NCBI GenBank assembly: GCA_015501595.1
Contig: JADNRX010000007.1
Span: 372,001 to 436,000, forward strand
Direction: 5' to 3'
DNA from: Hymenopellis radicata
Taxonomy: Eukaryota; Basidiomycota; Agaricomycetes; Agaricales; Physalacriaceae
Length of the DNA: 64,000 nt
Position numbers and translations under genes: made by a program. Under the pieces are notes generated by a model that did no database searches, was not told the DNA's origin, and worked only from the letters and a program-made list of their open reading frames with translations. Below are positions 11,657-23,206 of the stretch, piece after piece. Position 1 is the stretch's first letter. Every line of letters starts with the position of its first letter.

Positions 11657-12106
11657 GGCGCAGCTTGCTGGTCGTACAAACAAGAAGACAGAAAGGTATA
11701 CACAAGAAGAAGAGAATCACTTGCAAAGATATATACAAAACAAGAAGGCAACGAAGACCTCTTGCAAATGTACACGACTGTACAAGTCCAAGACGATGCG
11801 GTGATATTTGTCACGCGCCTAGATTACGTGTAAGTGTGACGAGCAAATAGGGGCACTCAAGGCGCGCAACTGAGCGCAATTTGACGACGCACAGGCGCTT
11901 AACAACAGCGAATTTCCTCAAGAAACCCAATGGTATCGACAGAATTGACATCAAGACAAGTCCATCATGTAGCGCAAATGTATAGAGGAAAAAAGTATAT
12001 GTAAAAGGAAAGAAACGCAACCATTCCAGTGTAAGTGGTGAGAGGGAACAAGATTAGAGCGAGCATCGCCATATGTAAAGGTTAATCCTAGACTCTGAAT
12101 CACCTC
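11657..12106. other. Intergenic region upstream of Argonaute
   Basis: 450 bp holding the Argonaute promoter and the YPT1 3' end. A/G-rich tracts occur near 11690-11740 and 11985-12015. No gene or clear regulatory site recognised. Confidence 0.4.
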
Positions 12107-13155
12107 TCAGCAGCAGCCGCTGCCCTGCTGCTGTTGTACCGTCTGACCGGGTGTGATCGTTGATGACTTGGAGCCACCAGCTGGCGTGGAGGTCGAACCC
12201 ATTCTGATATGAACGTAAGACAAGACTGGTGGTATGAGCTAAATGGTGACTGACCGGTCCTTAATCTGCTTCGCCATGGTCAAGAACGCCTGCTCTACGT
12301 TGGTGGCGTTCTTCGCCGACGTCTCCAAGAAAGGAATGCTGATAGTCTCGGCGAATTCCTAAAAACATTAATCAGCTGGAAGATAGATTTGGCAGTTGGA
12401 GGAAAGGGCACCTTCGCCGCGCCGTACTCGACAACCTTCTTGCTCGTCAAGTCGGACTTGTTGCCGACAAGGAGTTTGTTGACGCCCTCCGATGCATAAC
12501 GGTCAATTTCCTGGAGCCATTGCTTGACGTTTGAGAACGTGTCTACGGGAGAACTTGTTGAAGACTTTGAGGAGCCGGGATGCATGGAAAGACGTACCAC
12601 TATCGGTAACGTCATACACAACGATGATACCGTGGGCGCCCCGGTAGTAAGAGGATGTGATAGTGCGGAAACGTTCCTGTCCTAGCAAAGAGCATAAGCC
12701 TCTGGATGCCGACGTGGCCTACGAAACGCGCCCACCTGCTGTATCCCACTGTAATGAAATTCAAAGGTCAGCGAATTCAGGACGACACGGGGCGGCAAGA
12801 CAGCCAAGCAGGCAGCACGAAAGGAAGTTGAAAGGTATTTTTTCATGCCATAGCGCAGCACTAGCAGACACCAGTGGCGACGGCTACAGGGAAACGGAAA
12901 TGGGGCGTGGCGCTCACAATCTGCAGCTTCACCGTCTTCCCTTCAAGCTCAATTGTCCGAATCTTAAAGTCGACGCCAATGGTGCTAATGTAACTTTCGG
13001 TGTATGTGTCGTCGGCGAAACGGAGCAGGAGGCAAGACTGTCGAGAGAAAGAGTCAGTGCCATGGAGCCTTTATTAACAGGGCACCCACCTTGCCGACAC
13101 CAGAATCGCCGATGAGCAGCAGCTTGAAGAGGTAGTCGTATTCGCTTGTGTGCAT
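12107..13155 (-). CDS. ypt1: Rab GTPase YPT1/Rab1
   Basis: Small GTPase that directs ER-to-Golgi vesicle traffic. The start at 13155 gives [19 protein letters not shown], the P-loop GDSGVGK being completed across the first intron. Following exons supply the switch I region ([11 protein letters not shown]), [19 protein letters not shown], the base-recognition NKSDL and ETSAK. The C-terminus ends GSGCC, the double-cysteine site for geranylgeranylation. Five short introns interrupt about 205 codons. Sequence around switch I and II is that of Rab1/Ypt1 rather than Sec4 or Ypt3, judged from memory of the family. Intact. Confidence 0.93.
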
Positions 13156-14274
13156 GATGGTCGTGGTAAGAGGGTAAAGGGCGGGTGAGCAACGACGCAG
13201 GCGACGAGCAGAGGAGTATTCAAAAGGGAGACTGCAACAAGGTGGCTGTGACTGGGCTGTGATACGCGTGTCCACCGCCCGGCAATTTCCGATAGGCACT
13301 TATGACAAGGTCCCCTCGAACGACGTCCTTCTTGCCTGCTGCTAAACTCTTTCTTACTGGACTATCTGCAGAATGCCTGCTGAATCACTCAAGTTATCGC
13401 CGAGAAATGACTCTTCTGTCTCAACATTTCTTGACATGCACTGAGGCACCTCGGCGTTTTCAACTAAAGACTAATGGTGCTGACTGCGCCTTCGCCGAGA
13501 CTTCTATCTTTGACCACCTCGCATATTTTCAACCAACTGACCCCGAAGTCAATGCCTTGTTGAATATACTGCTTCTCAAGTTGTAATTTTCTGCCTCTGC
13601 GAGCACTTAGTAGATTTCGAATAGCGACGAACGGAGAATGGCGCTGTAATGACTGCCGCTTTCATTCTCACCGTCAGTGCTGAGACCAAGGTTCCTGCCT
13701 CGTGCATAAATCTGCTGTCCGGCGCGATTTTCGATGACGCCTTGTACGGTTTAATGACACTAAAGAGCAGAACGATGATGGAGGTCCACCGCGCGAGCGT
13801 AGCTGCGAGAAGGATGTGAACATGCCTATCGCGACGACAGAACGGCTCATGCAAGAGAGCACACCCGTCAAGCAGAGTGTAATACTAAATGATTCGCTTT
13901 TTGACAACTTCAGGATGCTGGTTACCACATCCGCGGCATAACTTTGACAGTACCTCTTTAGCACAAAAGATATCGACATGCTACACCAATGGCGGCTGAA
14001 GAGTGATACCTTCTTGATGTGAATGAGAGCGTTTATTTCTTGCAAAACAGACAAATGGACCATGTTCATTCATACATCGTCCGCCGTAAGACCTAGGGAG
14101 GAGTGGAGTACGCACCGATGGATGACTCGGATACCGTCGAATCATTATCAAGCAGCCCGAGTGACATGACAGAGGATAAAGAGGCCGGAGCCCAGTTACA
14201 TACCCGGAATGCCCATCATCGTACTACGCATCTAGAATTGAACGTTTCGCAATGATGCGGAAGGTAATATCATA

Positions 14275-14402
14275 GCCATGAGGAGGAGTCGTGCACGGCC
14301 GTTGAAAGCACCGTACGATTTCTCCTGTCCAAGTCATTCAGTCAGCCGAAGAGTAGGAAATCCAATCCGACGTAAAAGAGTACTAGTGCTTTAGCTTGGT
14401 CC
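14275..14402 (+). repeat. Direct repeat, copy A (about 125 bp)
   Basis: Shares long identical stretches with copy B (14411-14532), such as GTGCACGGCCGTTGAAAG, GATTTCTCCTGTCCA and GTAAAAGAG. The copies lie 8 bp apart and differ by substitutions and small indels. They lie in no recognised gene. Confidence 0.8.
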
Positions 14403-14410
14403 AGGCATCT

Positions 14411-14532
14411 GCCATGGAGGAGTAGTGCACGGCCGTTGAAAGGACACCGTGTGATTTCTCCTGTCCAGGTCATTCAGTCCCAAGGGAGAAATCCAATCCT
14501 GAATCCGATGTAAAAGAGTGATTTAGCTTGAT
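14411..14532 (+). repeat. Direct repeat, copy B (about 122 bp)
   Basis: Second copy of the 14275-14402 segment, beginning GCCATGGAGGAGTAGTGCAC and ending in TTTAGCTTGATC. Contains an extra TGAATCC-type insertion relative to copy A. Confidence 0.8.
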
Positions 14533-15004
14533 CTGCTGACTCGGCAGGAGGTTACATATCCGACTGTATCCTGTTGTCAGATACTAACGAATCCAAGTTA
14601 AACCTCGAGAGAGAGAAAAAATAGGCCCGGAGCGCAACATTGCGAGTCGCGTCCTCACGTTGACTGCGGATGACAATCATAACTCTGATAAACATATTCC
14701 ACGAAGCTGTGGCGGAAGAGGAGTCGTTGAAACTCCAATCAATGCACAGTAGCATATCCCGAAAGAGAGCGAAAGCGTTTGAGGCAGGCCACAGACGTCG
14801 CAGAACATTGCGACCAAAGAAAATCATCAGAATAGTCGTGTGAACGCTTTGAGTCCCGAAGTGAACAAGGAGGACTGTTCAAAGCGGTACCTTTCAAGAA
14901 CGGATCATCACGGCACAGCCACGTGATCATGATTCACTCAGATAATGCCGAGGCAGTGTGATTCAGCGGCTATATCTCTGTCGGATACCTCTTAACTTTC
15001 TGCC

Positions 15005-16029
15005 ATGTATCAACAAAGCTACGGACAACCTGCTTATAACGCCCGCCCTCCTTCTGCTGCCCCTAGCCACTACTCAAACCACAGCTCTCGTCACGGGAGT
15101 CGCCCCTCCTATGGATATGCCGCCAAGGTCCTCCGATGGCTCCTCCGGGGGCGGATCCTCAGCTGTGGCAGTATTTCAGTGCGGTAGATAGAGACCATTC
15201 TGGCTCAATAAGCGTCAGTGAACTGCAAGCCGCCCTTGTAAACGGTATGTAGCGGATCCCCACAGCTGCTCCTTTTGTCGGCTGATATACGATCCAGGTG
15301 ACTGGACAAGTCAGTAGCAAAGATTCAGTGATATACATCCTCTAAATTACATTTTAGGATTCGACGTCGATACCGTAAAGATGCTCATGGGCATATTCGT
15401 AAGTTAATCTGGCTTGCATCATATATATCCTTCTCAAGGCGTTTTAAGGACTCGGATCGTAGTGGATCCATCAGTTTTAATGGTTCGTGCCATTGGTGTA
15501 TCCTTCCTTGGCTTATGACTAAATCGAACACAGAATTCTCTGGCCTATGGAAGTATATCACAGACTGGCAGAACGTGTTTCGGCACTTCGACAGTGACCG
15601 TTCAGGCTCAATCGAAGGGCGTGAGCTTGCAGAAGCGCTGAGAAGTTTCGGTTATACTCTGTCCCCACACCTACTCCATCTGGTTGAGCGCAAATATGGT
15701 ACCTAAGTTCGTTCGTCTGACGTTTTCGAATTACTGAACGAGATGTTCTCAGCCTCACCGTCGACGGGATACGGACCTCCTCCTGGGATTACGTTTGACC
15801 GCTTCGTCCGCGCCTGTGTTGTAGTGAAAACATTAACGGAAGCCTTTCAACGGTAAGTACGCATCCACATTGAATTTCATGCCTTCCTCAAATCGGCATT
15901 TTTAGAGTTGATAGCGACCGGGATGGATGGGTACAAATGAATTACGAACAGTTCATGAGCGTGAGTCTCAACTTCGTGCGATTGTTATCGTGCTGACACT
16001 GTTATCAGATTGTCTTGAGCGCGCCATGA
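15005..16029 (+). CDS. Penta-EF-hand calcium-binding protein (PEF1/ALG-2 type; one single-base frame break)
   Basis: Ca2+ sensor of the penta-EF-hand family, usually acting in membrane traffic and repair. A Gln/Tyr/Pro-rich N-terminus (MYQQSYGQP) is followed by GADPQLWQYF and EF loops DRDHSGSIS, DSDRSGSIS, DSDRSGSIE, a degenerate fourth, and DSDRDGWVQ. Exons are joined by six or more short introns, starting with one at 15245-15297. The protein ends QFMSIVLSAP at 16029. Frame changes between the N-terminal segment and GPPMAPPGADP at the GG of 15127-15128; one more G gives AAKGPPMAPPG and a continuous reading of about 225 residues. I regard this as a probable assembly error. Confidence 0.85.
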
Positions 16030-17553
16030 AGCGCGCGCCTTTCTATCTATAACGTCGTCAATCAAGCAGCACATATATCCATCCGCATTCCTCTATATTA
16101 GTGTATTATTAATGCTGTAAACGCAGTTGAGAACTCCCTGGCGGCTGACCCAATGGAGTTTCGAGTTTTCACACCACCCCGCAAATGTGGATAAGAACTT
16201 CCTGACGGCTAACTTAATGGAGTTTTCTCTGCACCTGTCGAGATGACTCGTTGCCTGTCAGGTTTGCGATGTGACAAGGTTCACGTTCTTCCGACTCAAG
16301 GTTTCGTGCAGCGAGGGTGCAAAGACTCGGATTATCGGCAGGATAAGGAACGAAACTATGATAGGAATCTGAATTGTGTATCGGACGACGAGAAGATCAT
16401 GATCTGCAGAAGTAAGTTATGTTTGAAGTGTCTGAAGTTGATACACCGGCGCCACCCAAGTGCCACCCAAGCGCCACCTCTTGGTGCGGCTGTTCAGACA
16501 TTGACATGCACGATAGGGAAAAAATGAACACCTTAGTTGTTGCTAAGTCAACGACTGGATGGAAGAGCAGTGATTTAATTTCTCACAATGTGGTGAACAC
16601 GAGGCTGAAGATGTCAAGGGGAGCCTCTTACTTCCAAGTTCCCAGCCTCCGATCAATAGGTTCCCGTTGATTGATGAGACGCGTAGGAGGAAGTCTGTGG
16701 CATTAATGATAAAAAGACTCAGGTCAAGGAAAAACGTAACGACCAGGTAGGAAGGATGATTCCGGGTTGGAATATGATGCATCACGGGAAGCAAAGGACA
16801 GCAAGAACGCCACTCCACATGGTACCGGTGCTGCGATGTTGTATCCCTGCTTCTTCAATACAGAGACGGCGAAGTCTGGAATTGGAACAAGGGTAGTGAC
16901 CTAGGACAGGGAAGTCTTGTCTACATCTTCGATGGCACAGAGAAAGATCCTCCAATAGAGCCCATCACGTTTCGGGGGTCCTAAACACAGTTGGACGATG
17001 TACATTATGATTTCTGGGTCTGAAGGTCGATCAGAAACGGTAAACGGAGAGGTTTTGTAGCATGATACTTATGTGGGAGCCTCCAAGGGTCATAGATTTC
17101 CTTCTTCATATTCGTCTCAAGAAAAGCAAGATCATTGCTCTCTTGGAGGAAGGTTTCAGGCAGTGCATTACGTCGATACTGTAATGAAGTCGGTCAAAGA
17201 GAGAGTCCAGTGTGTCCACAAATCTCGGATAACCCGACAGACATCACCTGATCGCGTGCCTTGATGCGCCTCCGGATACGGCTCTCTCATTAGCCGTCGG
17301 TTTGTCAATCACCTCGGACAACCAGTACCCGAGGTGCTTTGCTCGACGTACTCAGCGGCCTCTTGGTACAGCTTTCTCGCAATTACCACCACCGGTGCCA
17401 TCCTAGATTTGTGCTTGGACTCGAAGCTAAACTCGTCCGGGACGTTGCAATAACCGATATAATCCACGAAGCGTCGGGATACTCTGGACGGCGTCTGCTT
17501 GAACCACGTCCCCTTCGGAATCTGAAAGACTCATTCTGACTGCTATTGGAATA
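16030..17553. other. Intergenic 1.5 kb region, no supported gene
   Basis: Contains a short diverged direct repeat (16131-16225), a small GCCACCCAAG-type tandem near 16450, and scattered short open frames on both strands without recognisable motifs. May include the PEF 3' end and the HAD gene promoter. Confidence 0.4.
16131..16225 (+). repeat. Pair of 31-bp direct repeats differing only by transitions
   Basis: Copies at 16131-16161 and 16195-16225, both starting GAACT and ending AATGGAGTTT. Aligned by eye they differ at five positions, all C/T or G/A, and are 33 bp apart. Confidence 0.65.
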
Positions 17554-18859
17554 ATGTCTTCTCCAAGTCTTAAGGCTGTCATCTTTGACGTACGTACTCG
17601 TCGTTTCTAAAACTGTTCACTTATCGGCGTTCGTGTATACTTGTTTCTCTTTTTCATTACCTCCATGACTGGACGTACTCCGTGTATTCCGCCATTACAC
17701 ACGTCTGTTGCTTGACGCAGATCGGGGGTGTCGTTGTTCGCAGTCCATTCATCGCCATCGCTGAATACGAACGCGCCCATGGGATACCCGAGAACTATCT
17801 CAACTGCTCCATGTGTGTAATCCGTAGCGTATCGGAATTATACTAACTGGGGAAAATCAACAGAGTCGCGCGTGGTAGACATGGTGCTTGGCAGAAGTTT
17901 GAACGAGGGGAGCTCTCATTGCTGCCATTCTATGAAGCTTTCAGCAAAGACCTTTCTGACACGGTGAACGGAAACGTATGGTACGCCGATTACTGTCGGA
18001 AGAAGAACATCGGTAAGGCATTCCTTCTTCATTAGATTCCAACTAACGCGGATAAACAGTCTGTCCCAAGTTGGCTGACCGTCTCGAAGTCAATGGACGA
18101 GATGTATGTCCGATGAAGTCTAATTCGGAGACAGATACGTGCTCACAATATGTAAGCTGTTTGGCGCTATGATGCGCACAGCAGGCGAGTATGATTCTCA
18201 TATTCTGGAAGCGATCCACCGCATACGAGGTGCGGACTGGTTCTCTAGCACTGTTCATTGCTGACAGTGACATCCCTCTAATTAGCGGCCGGAAAGCACA
18301 AAATCATCGCTCTAACGAATAATTTCTCGAAGACTGCGACAGATGGCCCTCTTCCAAAGGAAGAGCTCGAATTTCTGGGATGGGAGAAAGAAGCCGCCAC
18401 GACGGAACACATGCGATCTCTCTTCGACGATTTCTGCGATAGTAGCGTTCTAGGAATGAGGTATTCTAACAACCATCAACGCTGTGCACCACATTTTGAA
18501 TTCTGTGCCTCATAGGAAACCGGAACCAGAGTTCTATCTGCTTGCGTGTGAACGAAACAATATTAAGCCCTCAGAAGCTATCTTCCTCGACGATATTAGA
18601 ATGTAAGGTCCAAAATAACTAGCAACAATCACTACTTTGACTCAAACTTCTTTAACTCTTTTAGGAATTTGAAGACGGCGAAGGAACTTGGCATGGAAAC
18701 GATCCGTTAGTGACATATCGTCCGCAAGGTTCCGCGATGCTGATGCCTTGAAACTTTCCAGATGTACCTATTGGAGGGTCGCTTCAAGCTGTACGAACCT
18801 TGCAAACCAGGATTGGTATCGACCTGACCGGTCAAGGGTCCATAGAAAGTAAACTTTAA
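17554..18859 (+). CDS. HAD-superfamily hydrolase (ACAD10/epoxide-hydrolase N-domain type phosphatase)
   Basis: Haloacid dehalogenase-like phosphatase. Motif I is VIFDIGGVVV, with the nucleophile Asp at the end of exon 1 and Gly where most phosphatases have the second Asp, as in the ACAD10-like group. Motif II is IIALTNNFS, motif III the Lys of GMRKPEPEFY, and motif IV IFLDDIRMN. Exons are joined by at least six short introns (for example exon 1 ends at FD near 17590); all borders checked fit GT-AG in frame. Stop is at 18857-18859; about 250 residues. The substrate is unknown. Intact reading. A bacterial or mitochondrial-type acyl-CoA partner domain is absent, so this is the stand-alone phosphatase form. 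Confidence 0.85.
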
Positions 18860-19506
18860 CACCAAGTGGTTTGGTCTAGCACACTCAGCGTACCACATTT
18901 TAATGAATCAGACGTCCTCGCCGATTGACCCTAAGGAACACACACGAATGTGAAAGCACTTGCAAGAGGTGGAACAATCTATCAACGCCTGCAAAAGGGA
19001 TCACACAACGAGGGGATGGAGGAAGCCGATCACATGGAAGAGTTGATGTCCCGCCAAAGCGCGCTGAGCGCTGAACGCGTCAAAACCAGTTTCTGCAGCG
19101 GAACAGGAGTTTTCATTTTCAGACATTGGTGCTCGAAACGGAGGGGATAGAAAGAACACAACCGAGAGTGCGAGACAGCGATTTGCCGCCACAGGGAGCA
19201 GACATAATGTGTTCTGTCGAGGGCGGTAGGAGCGATGGCACTGAGATCGTGCGTAGTCAGAGTCGGTGACAAAGGCGCTGGAAAAGAGTGACAAGACGTC
19301 TGAAATTGTGGTTCACGGAGACACTCGCGCTTACGCCATTATTTTATACCTATTCCTGAAATGGGCACGTCAAATTTCAACATACCGAGCTGGTGCTAAA
19401 CGTTTTTTCTCGCGATGGGAATGCCGAATAGACACGTCTATGCGAGTGCAGTGATATTTGATGTCTACAGGACCGATTATATTGACTTGCTACACAGCGA
19501 GTTCGT
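18860..19506. other. Convergent intergenic region
   Basis: About 650 bp between the 3' ends of the HAD and QCR10 genes. Small overlapping open frames on both strands (up to 97 codons on minus at 19001-19294) have no motif and are probably chance. Confidence 0.4.
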
Positions 19507-19906
19507 CTAGAAGGGCTTGTCACTGGCAGGGATCTTGTCTTCGTAGTAGCTGCCCAACTGGATAGGAGGTCTAAGAATGTGACGGTAGCGAGTACTGCAC
19601 ACGCACCACGGGAACTTTGACAAGGAGATTATAACGGACAAGCGGGGTTACAGACAGGAACTGTCGATAGTGTGAGCAGAGGTAGTAAAGAAAATGAACA
19701 ACTCAGGCGTACAAGAAGCGCTCCCGCGCCTGCTCCGAATCCCCAGAGGCCCAAAGTCGGAACCCATGGCTTCAAGACCTGGTTAAAAGTATTATAAGCG
19801 TTTCTAGTCGAAATTGGCTGGCCCAAAAACGAGCATAATGGGCAGAAGGACTCACACTAGAGGCGCTGGCGAATGGAGTTCTAGGGGCGAATTGAATTCT
19901 AGACAT
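19507..19906 (-). CDS. qcr10: Ubiquinol-cytochrome c reductase subunit 10 (QCR10-like)
   Basis: Small inner-membrane accessory subunit of respiratory complex III. Exons read MSRIQFAPRTPFASA, then KPWVPTLGLWGFGAGAGALL, then FLSVTPLVRYNLLVKVPV, then GSYYEDKIPASDKPF before the stop at 19507. The Gly/Ala-rich hydrophobic segment followed by PLV is the single membrane helix, and the SYYEDKIPASDKPF ending is characteristic of the basidiomycete protein as I remember it. Three short introns split fewer than 100 codons, which is why no single open frame reveals the gene. Divergent from NOP16 with 193 bp between start codons. Confidence 0.8.
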
Positions 19907-20099
19907 GGTATCTGGTTGGTGAAGGCTCTCGTCAACGATGCGGGTGACAGCGGGGCGCATCCGGCGACTGCCGATACTGTCATGTGATGTCTCGATTTCA
20001 TGCTTCTATTTTAAGACTTGCTACTTGCCTCCATCAACGGATATTCTCTGCCCAGCATCTGTCGAATTTTCACCTACAGAACATCTCTGAATAACATAC

Positions 20100-22041
20100 A
20101 TGGGGAATCCTAGGCAGCGCCGCAAAGCTCGCTCAGGATCCCACAGAGCGATTTCGCACTCCAAACACGCACAACGAAATCTCAAAAAAACTCGACGTTG
20201 AGTTGGCAGCCTTCCTGGCGAGTAATCGTCTTACCAATCAACAGCAATCCGCGGTCCAAAAGTCCTTCAGGATGCCTGGGACAATAGAAAGACTGTCAGA
20301 CAAAAGTGAGTGGACCGGCTTGTCACTTCTTTACAGCGTGTTAGCTGTCCCTCGGCCTGCGGCTGCGTAGATTGTCAGCCGAGCAATTTAGATTGTCCAT
20401 CGAAACTATATTCTGCGTATGCTCGTGGTTTATATATACCTCCACCTCTCGTCTAGTGCAACAATAATTAAATCCTCGAGACGTTTCGCATCTGCTTTGA
20501 CATTCCCGCTTCGTATTTGTGTATGGGCTCAAGTGCTAACTCCCTCGCTCTAGTTACGCTGCCCTCGGCCTTATACACGACCTAAATCCATCCGCGTCAG
20601 GTGGCGCTGAACCCATCGAGGACACCGCTGTGCTAGATCTTCCATCGCCTCGGTCACCACCGGCGACGGATACTTCAATCAATGGCGCGCAGGCTAGTAC
20701 ACTTTCGTCGACAATTTTACCGAAAGGCAAGGGCAGAATCATTCGTGACGAAGCTGGAAATATTCTGCGAGTGCAACTTGCAGAAGAGGACCAAGGAGAT
20801 AGCAGACAAGCACCTGATGGGGACCTGGACATGGAAATGCTTGAACCGGACCTCGACGAATCGGCCATAGACAAATGGGTGACGGACTTGGGGTACTCAC
20901 AAACCCGGAGACCTATTGGAAAAGATGGTGATGTTGTTCAAGGTGAGTTTCGATGATTCGCATTCTCGTTTCCGTCTCGGCGTACTTTTGTTTGATTTGC
21001 CGGAGCGCACTATTTTGTTTCCCCGTGTTGGCGCTTATGTTGTCCTGGCGGAACGGACTTGGCAGATTAGCGATTCTCTCGGGTCATGTATATCATGCCG
21101 GAGGTCAAGAGCGGATCTGATAGCTGACATCTTCCTCTCCTACCTTTCTATGTATGGCTTTGCATCTGCTCCGTCACCATCCCCGAGTCAGCCAAGCCCG
21201 CGCTTCCAGCTAGGCTTTACAGTGCTGTTTTGTTCTGATATCACGTCTCAATCGGCGTTATGGCTCTAGAGAGAAGACTGCCTCTTCGACTTCCGCGTTC
21301 CATTGGGCGATGGATTTCCGAAGTCGCGGATGTCAATTCTGGGTGCCTCTTGCTCGACGCGGCCCAGCCCGAATGAATGACGCATTCGCTGTCACTCCCC
21401 CGATCCTCCCTTCGATTCTAGTGTCTTGCCTCTCATATGGTTCTCATTTATCTTCTTTTCTCCGTGCGCGCGCCACAAGTCTTCTTGTTGGTAGACGGGA
21501 TCACATCATGCGTACCTATCTGTGGTACACGATTTACACTTTCCTATGATAGTGCGGCCGTGTATTTCCCTCTCTTTTGCTGCCCTTTCTCGATGCTCTT
21601 TTTGACGAGGAGGCGGGTTTTTCGCACGGTTCAGACGGAGACCTTCTTTTCTTCCTGTCCCTAGTTGACCTTCGCCCGTCAGTTAATTCCCGACCGGGCG
21701 CGGAGGAGGATCGTTGCGTAGTTGGGTTTCTTACGTTCCATTTCGATTTTTCCTTTTATCGTCTTGGTTCTTCGGGGATTCGAGTGCTGACCGACTTTTG
21801 TTTCTTTTCAGCTTTGGAACGAATTTCTGTACCGACTGATGGTACCGGTCACACAATATCTGCTTCGCTCACTGGGGTCGGTGCGCGATTTTCAGCCCAC
21901 GGGGAGGTTGGTTATCTGCGTCGGCTGGTTGACAAATATGGACATGACATAGAAAAGATGGCGCGGGACCGCAAACTCAATCCAGAGCAGAGGACGGCTG
22001 GGGAGTTGCGTCGGGCCTTGAAGCGGGCGGGTATTGTTTAG
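20100..22041 (+). CDS. nop16: Ribosome biogenesis protein NOP16
   Basis: Nucleolar factor in maturation of the 60S ribosomal subunit. N-terminus is MGNPRQRRKARSGSHRA, basic as expected; the conserved block IRGPKVLQDAWDNRKTVRQN is completed with YAALGLIHDLNP across an intron at 20306-20553 (248 nt). A first short intron lies near 20201-20250. The acidic middle (EPDLDESAIDKWVTDLGY) leads to a very long intron, 20943-21811 (869 nt), after which YLRRLVDKYGHDIEKMARD and a basic C-terminus (RRALKRAGIV) close the protein. About 230 residues, no frame break. The long intron is exceptional in this window. Confidence 0.9.
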
Positions 22042-23206
22042 TGTCGCCCTTTACTCCATTATGTGGAGTATTACACTTCAAGCACGTTCCATATGTATGT
22101 ATTCAAGTGTATGCCAAAGGTTTGGAGTAACGCTTTTGAATTTTCTTGGGTCTGTCAGAATCCATGAGAAGCTTGATTGATTGGATGACACGAGATGGAC
22201 GGATGGATGGGTGGAAGGACGGCCCAATGTATTCGTTGGTGGCCGCACAGGCGGAATGCGTCTGGAATTGACGCGCGAGACTCGTGTTCGCCGGGGATCA
22301 TCTAGTAGGTCAGGGCAACTGGTGCAATGGACGGAAGCCAACGACGGATGTCACTTGAGTTAAGTGAGTTAGTCATCGATGTACAACAGGGTACCGCTGA
22401 TCCATAAGCGATTTCAAGTGTTGTCCGTTTGATTCGTAGTCGCATTCTGGCTGTCTAGACGATGGTGTGGTGTGAATCTGGAGAAAATTTCTAGTGCGTG
22501 TTCAATACGCTGGAGGTTGTTCTAATGGAGACGGCTAGTGATTGTATTGCACGAGTGCACTGTGCGCGCTAGCAGAGGTGGCCGTTGATTGTCTCCTTGT
22601 CGTGATGGACTTTCTCGTCAACTTGTCGTAAATGTTCTGATCATGATGTCAAGACGCGCCAATTAGGTGATGCCACAAGGTTGTGCTGGAGTTGCGATTA
22701 AGTTCAAGATCTAAAGCCCGCTTGATGCACCCGCGGCAATCCCCTTCACCGGGTGGGATATGCCATATTGAAACGTAGAGTGAGATTCAAACGCCGGACT
22801 TTGCACCGATGCCAGGAAAGGGAAAGGACGAAATGCATTCAACCTGAGGTGGCTCTCAGGGCTGGCCACCACGACTCCCACCGCACCCGGGGGGTTTACA
22901 GGCGGAAAATGAAGTATGTATGGCGGCTCAGAGCACAGCAATGCTTGGAAATCGACGGTATGCGGTACCACAAAGAGGCCGACCGATGAAAAGTACTTGC
23001 GATCGGCATCCCTTCTGGCAGTCACATCAATTACGACCTCAAAGCCAAACTTGGCCACCACACAGACACTTACCATTTAATTTAAATAATTCTCAGTCAA
23101 CATGAAGAAGATCTCTATTCTCGCCAGATCTCCGCTCCATTCGTATCCTCTTTTCCCTTATATGCCCTCTGGTCTTCTGCTCCGTCTATATCCCCCGACG
23201 CCAATC
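22042..23206. other. Intergenic region between NOP16 and the Zn2Cys6 gene
   Basis: 1.1 kb holding the NOP16 3' UTR and the promoter of the transcription factor. A GGATGG-rich stretch lies near 22195-22215. ATTTAAATAATT occurs just before 23100. No gene supported. Confidence 0.4.

Larger units (their letters stand above)
13156..15004. other. Gene-poor 1.85 kb region with a duplicated segment
   Basis: Open frames of 90-130 codons occur on the minus strand (13576-14069, 14552-14930) and one on the plus strand (13302-13586), but none carries a motif I recognise and none joins into a longer reading. A direct repeat of about 125 bp sits at 14275-14532. The segment may hold a decayed gene or non-coding sequence. 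Confidence 0.4.

Noticed and set aside
13576..14930. Minus-strand frames possibly encoding a membrane protein
   Set aside because: No chain of exons with good borders could be built and no family motif is visible.
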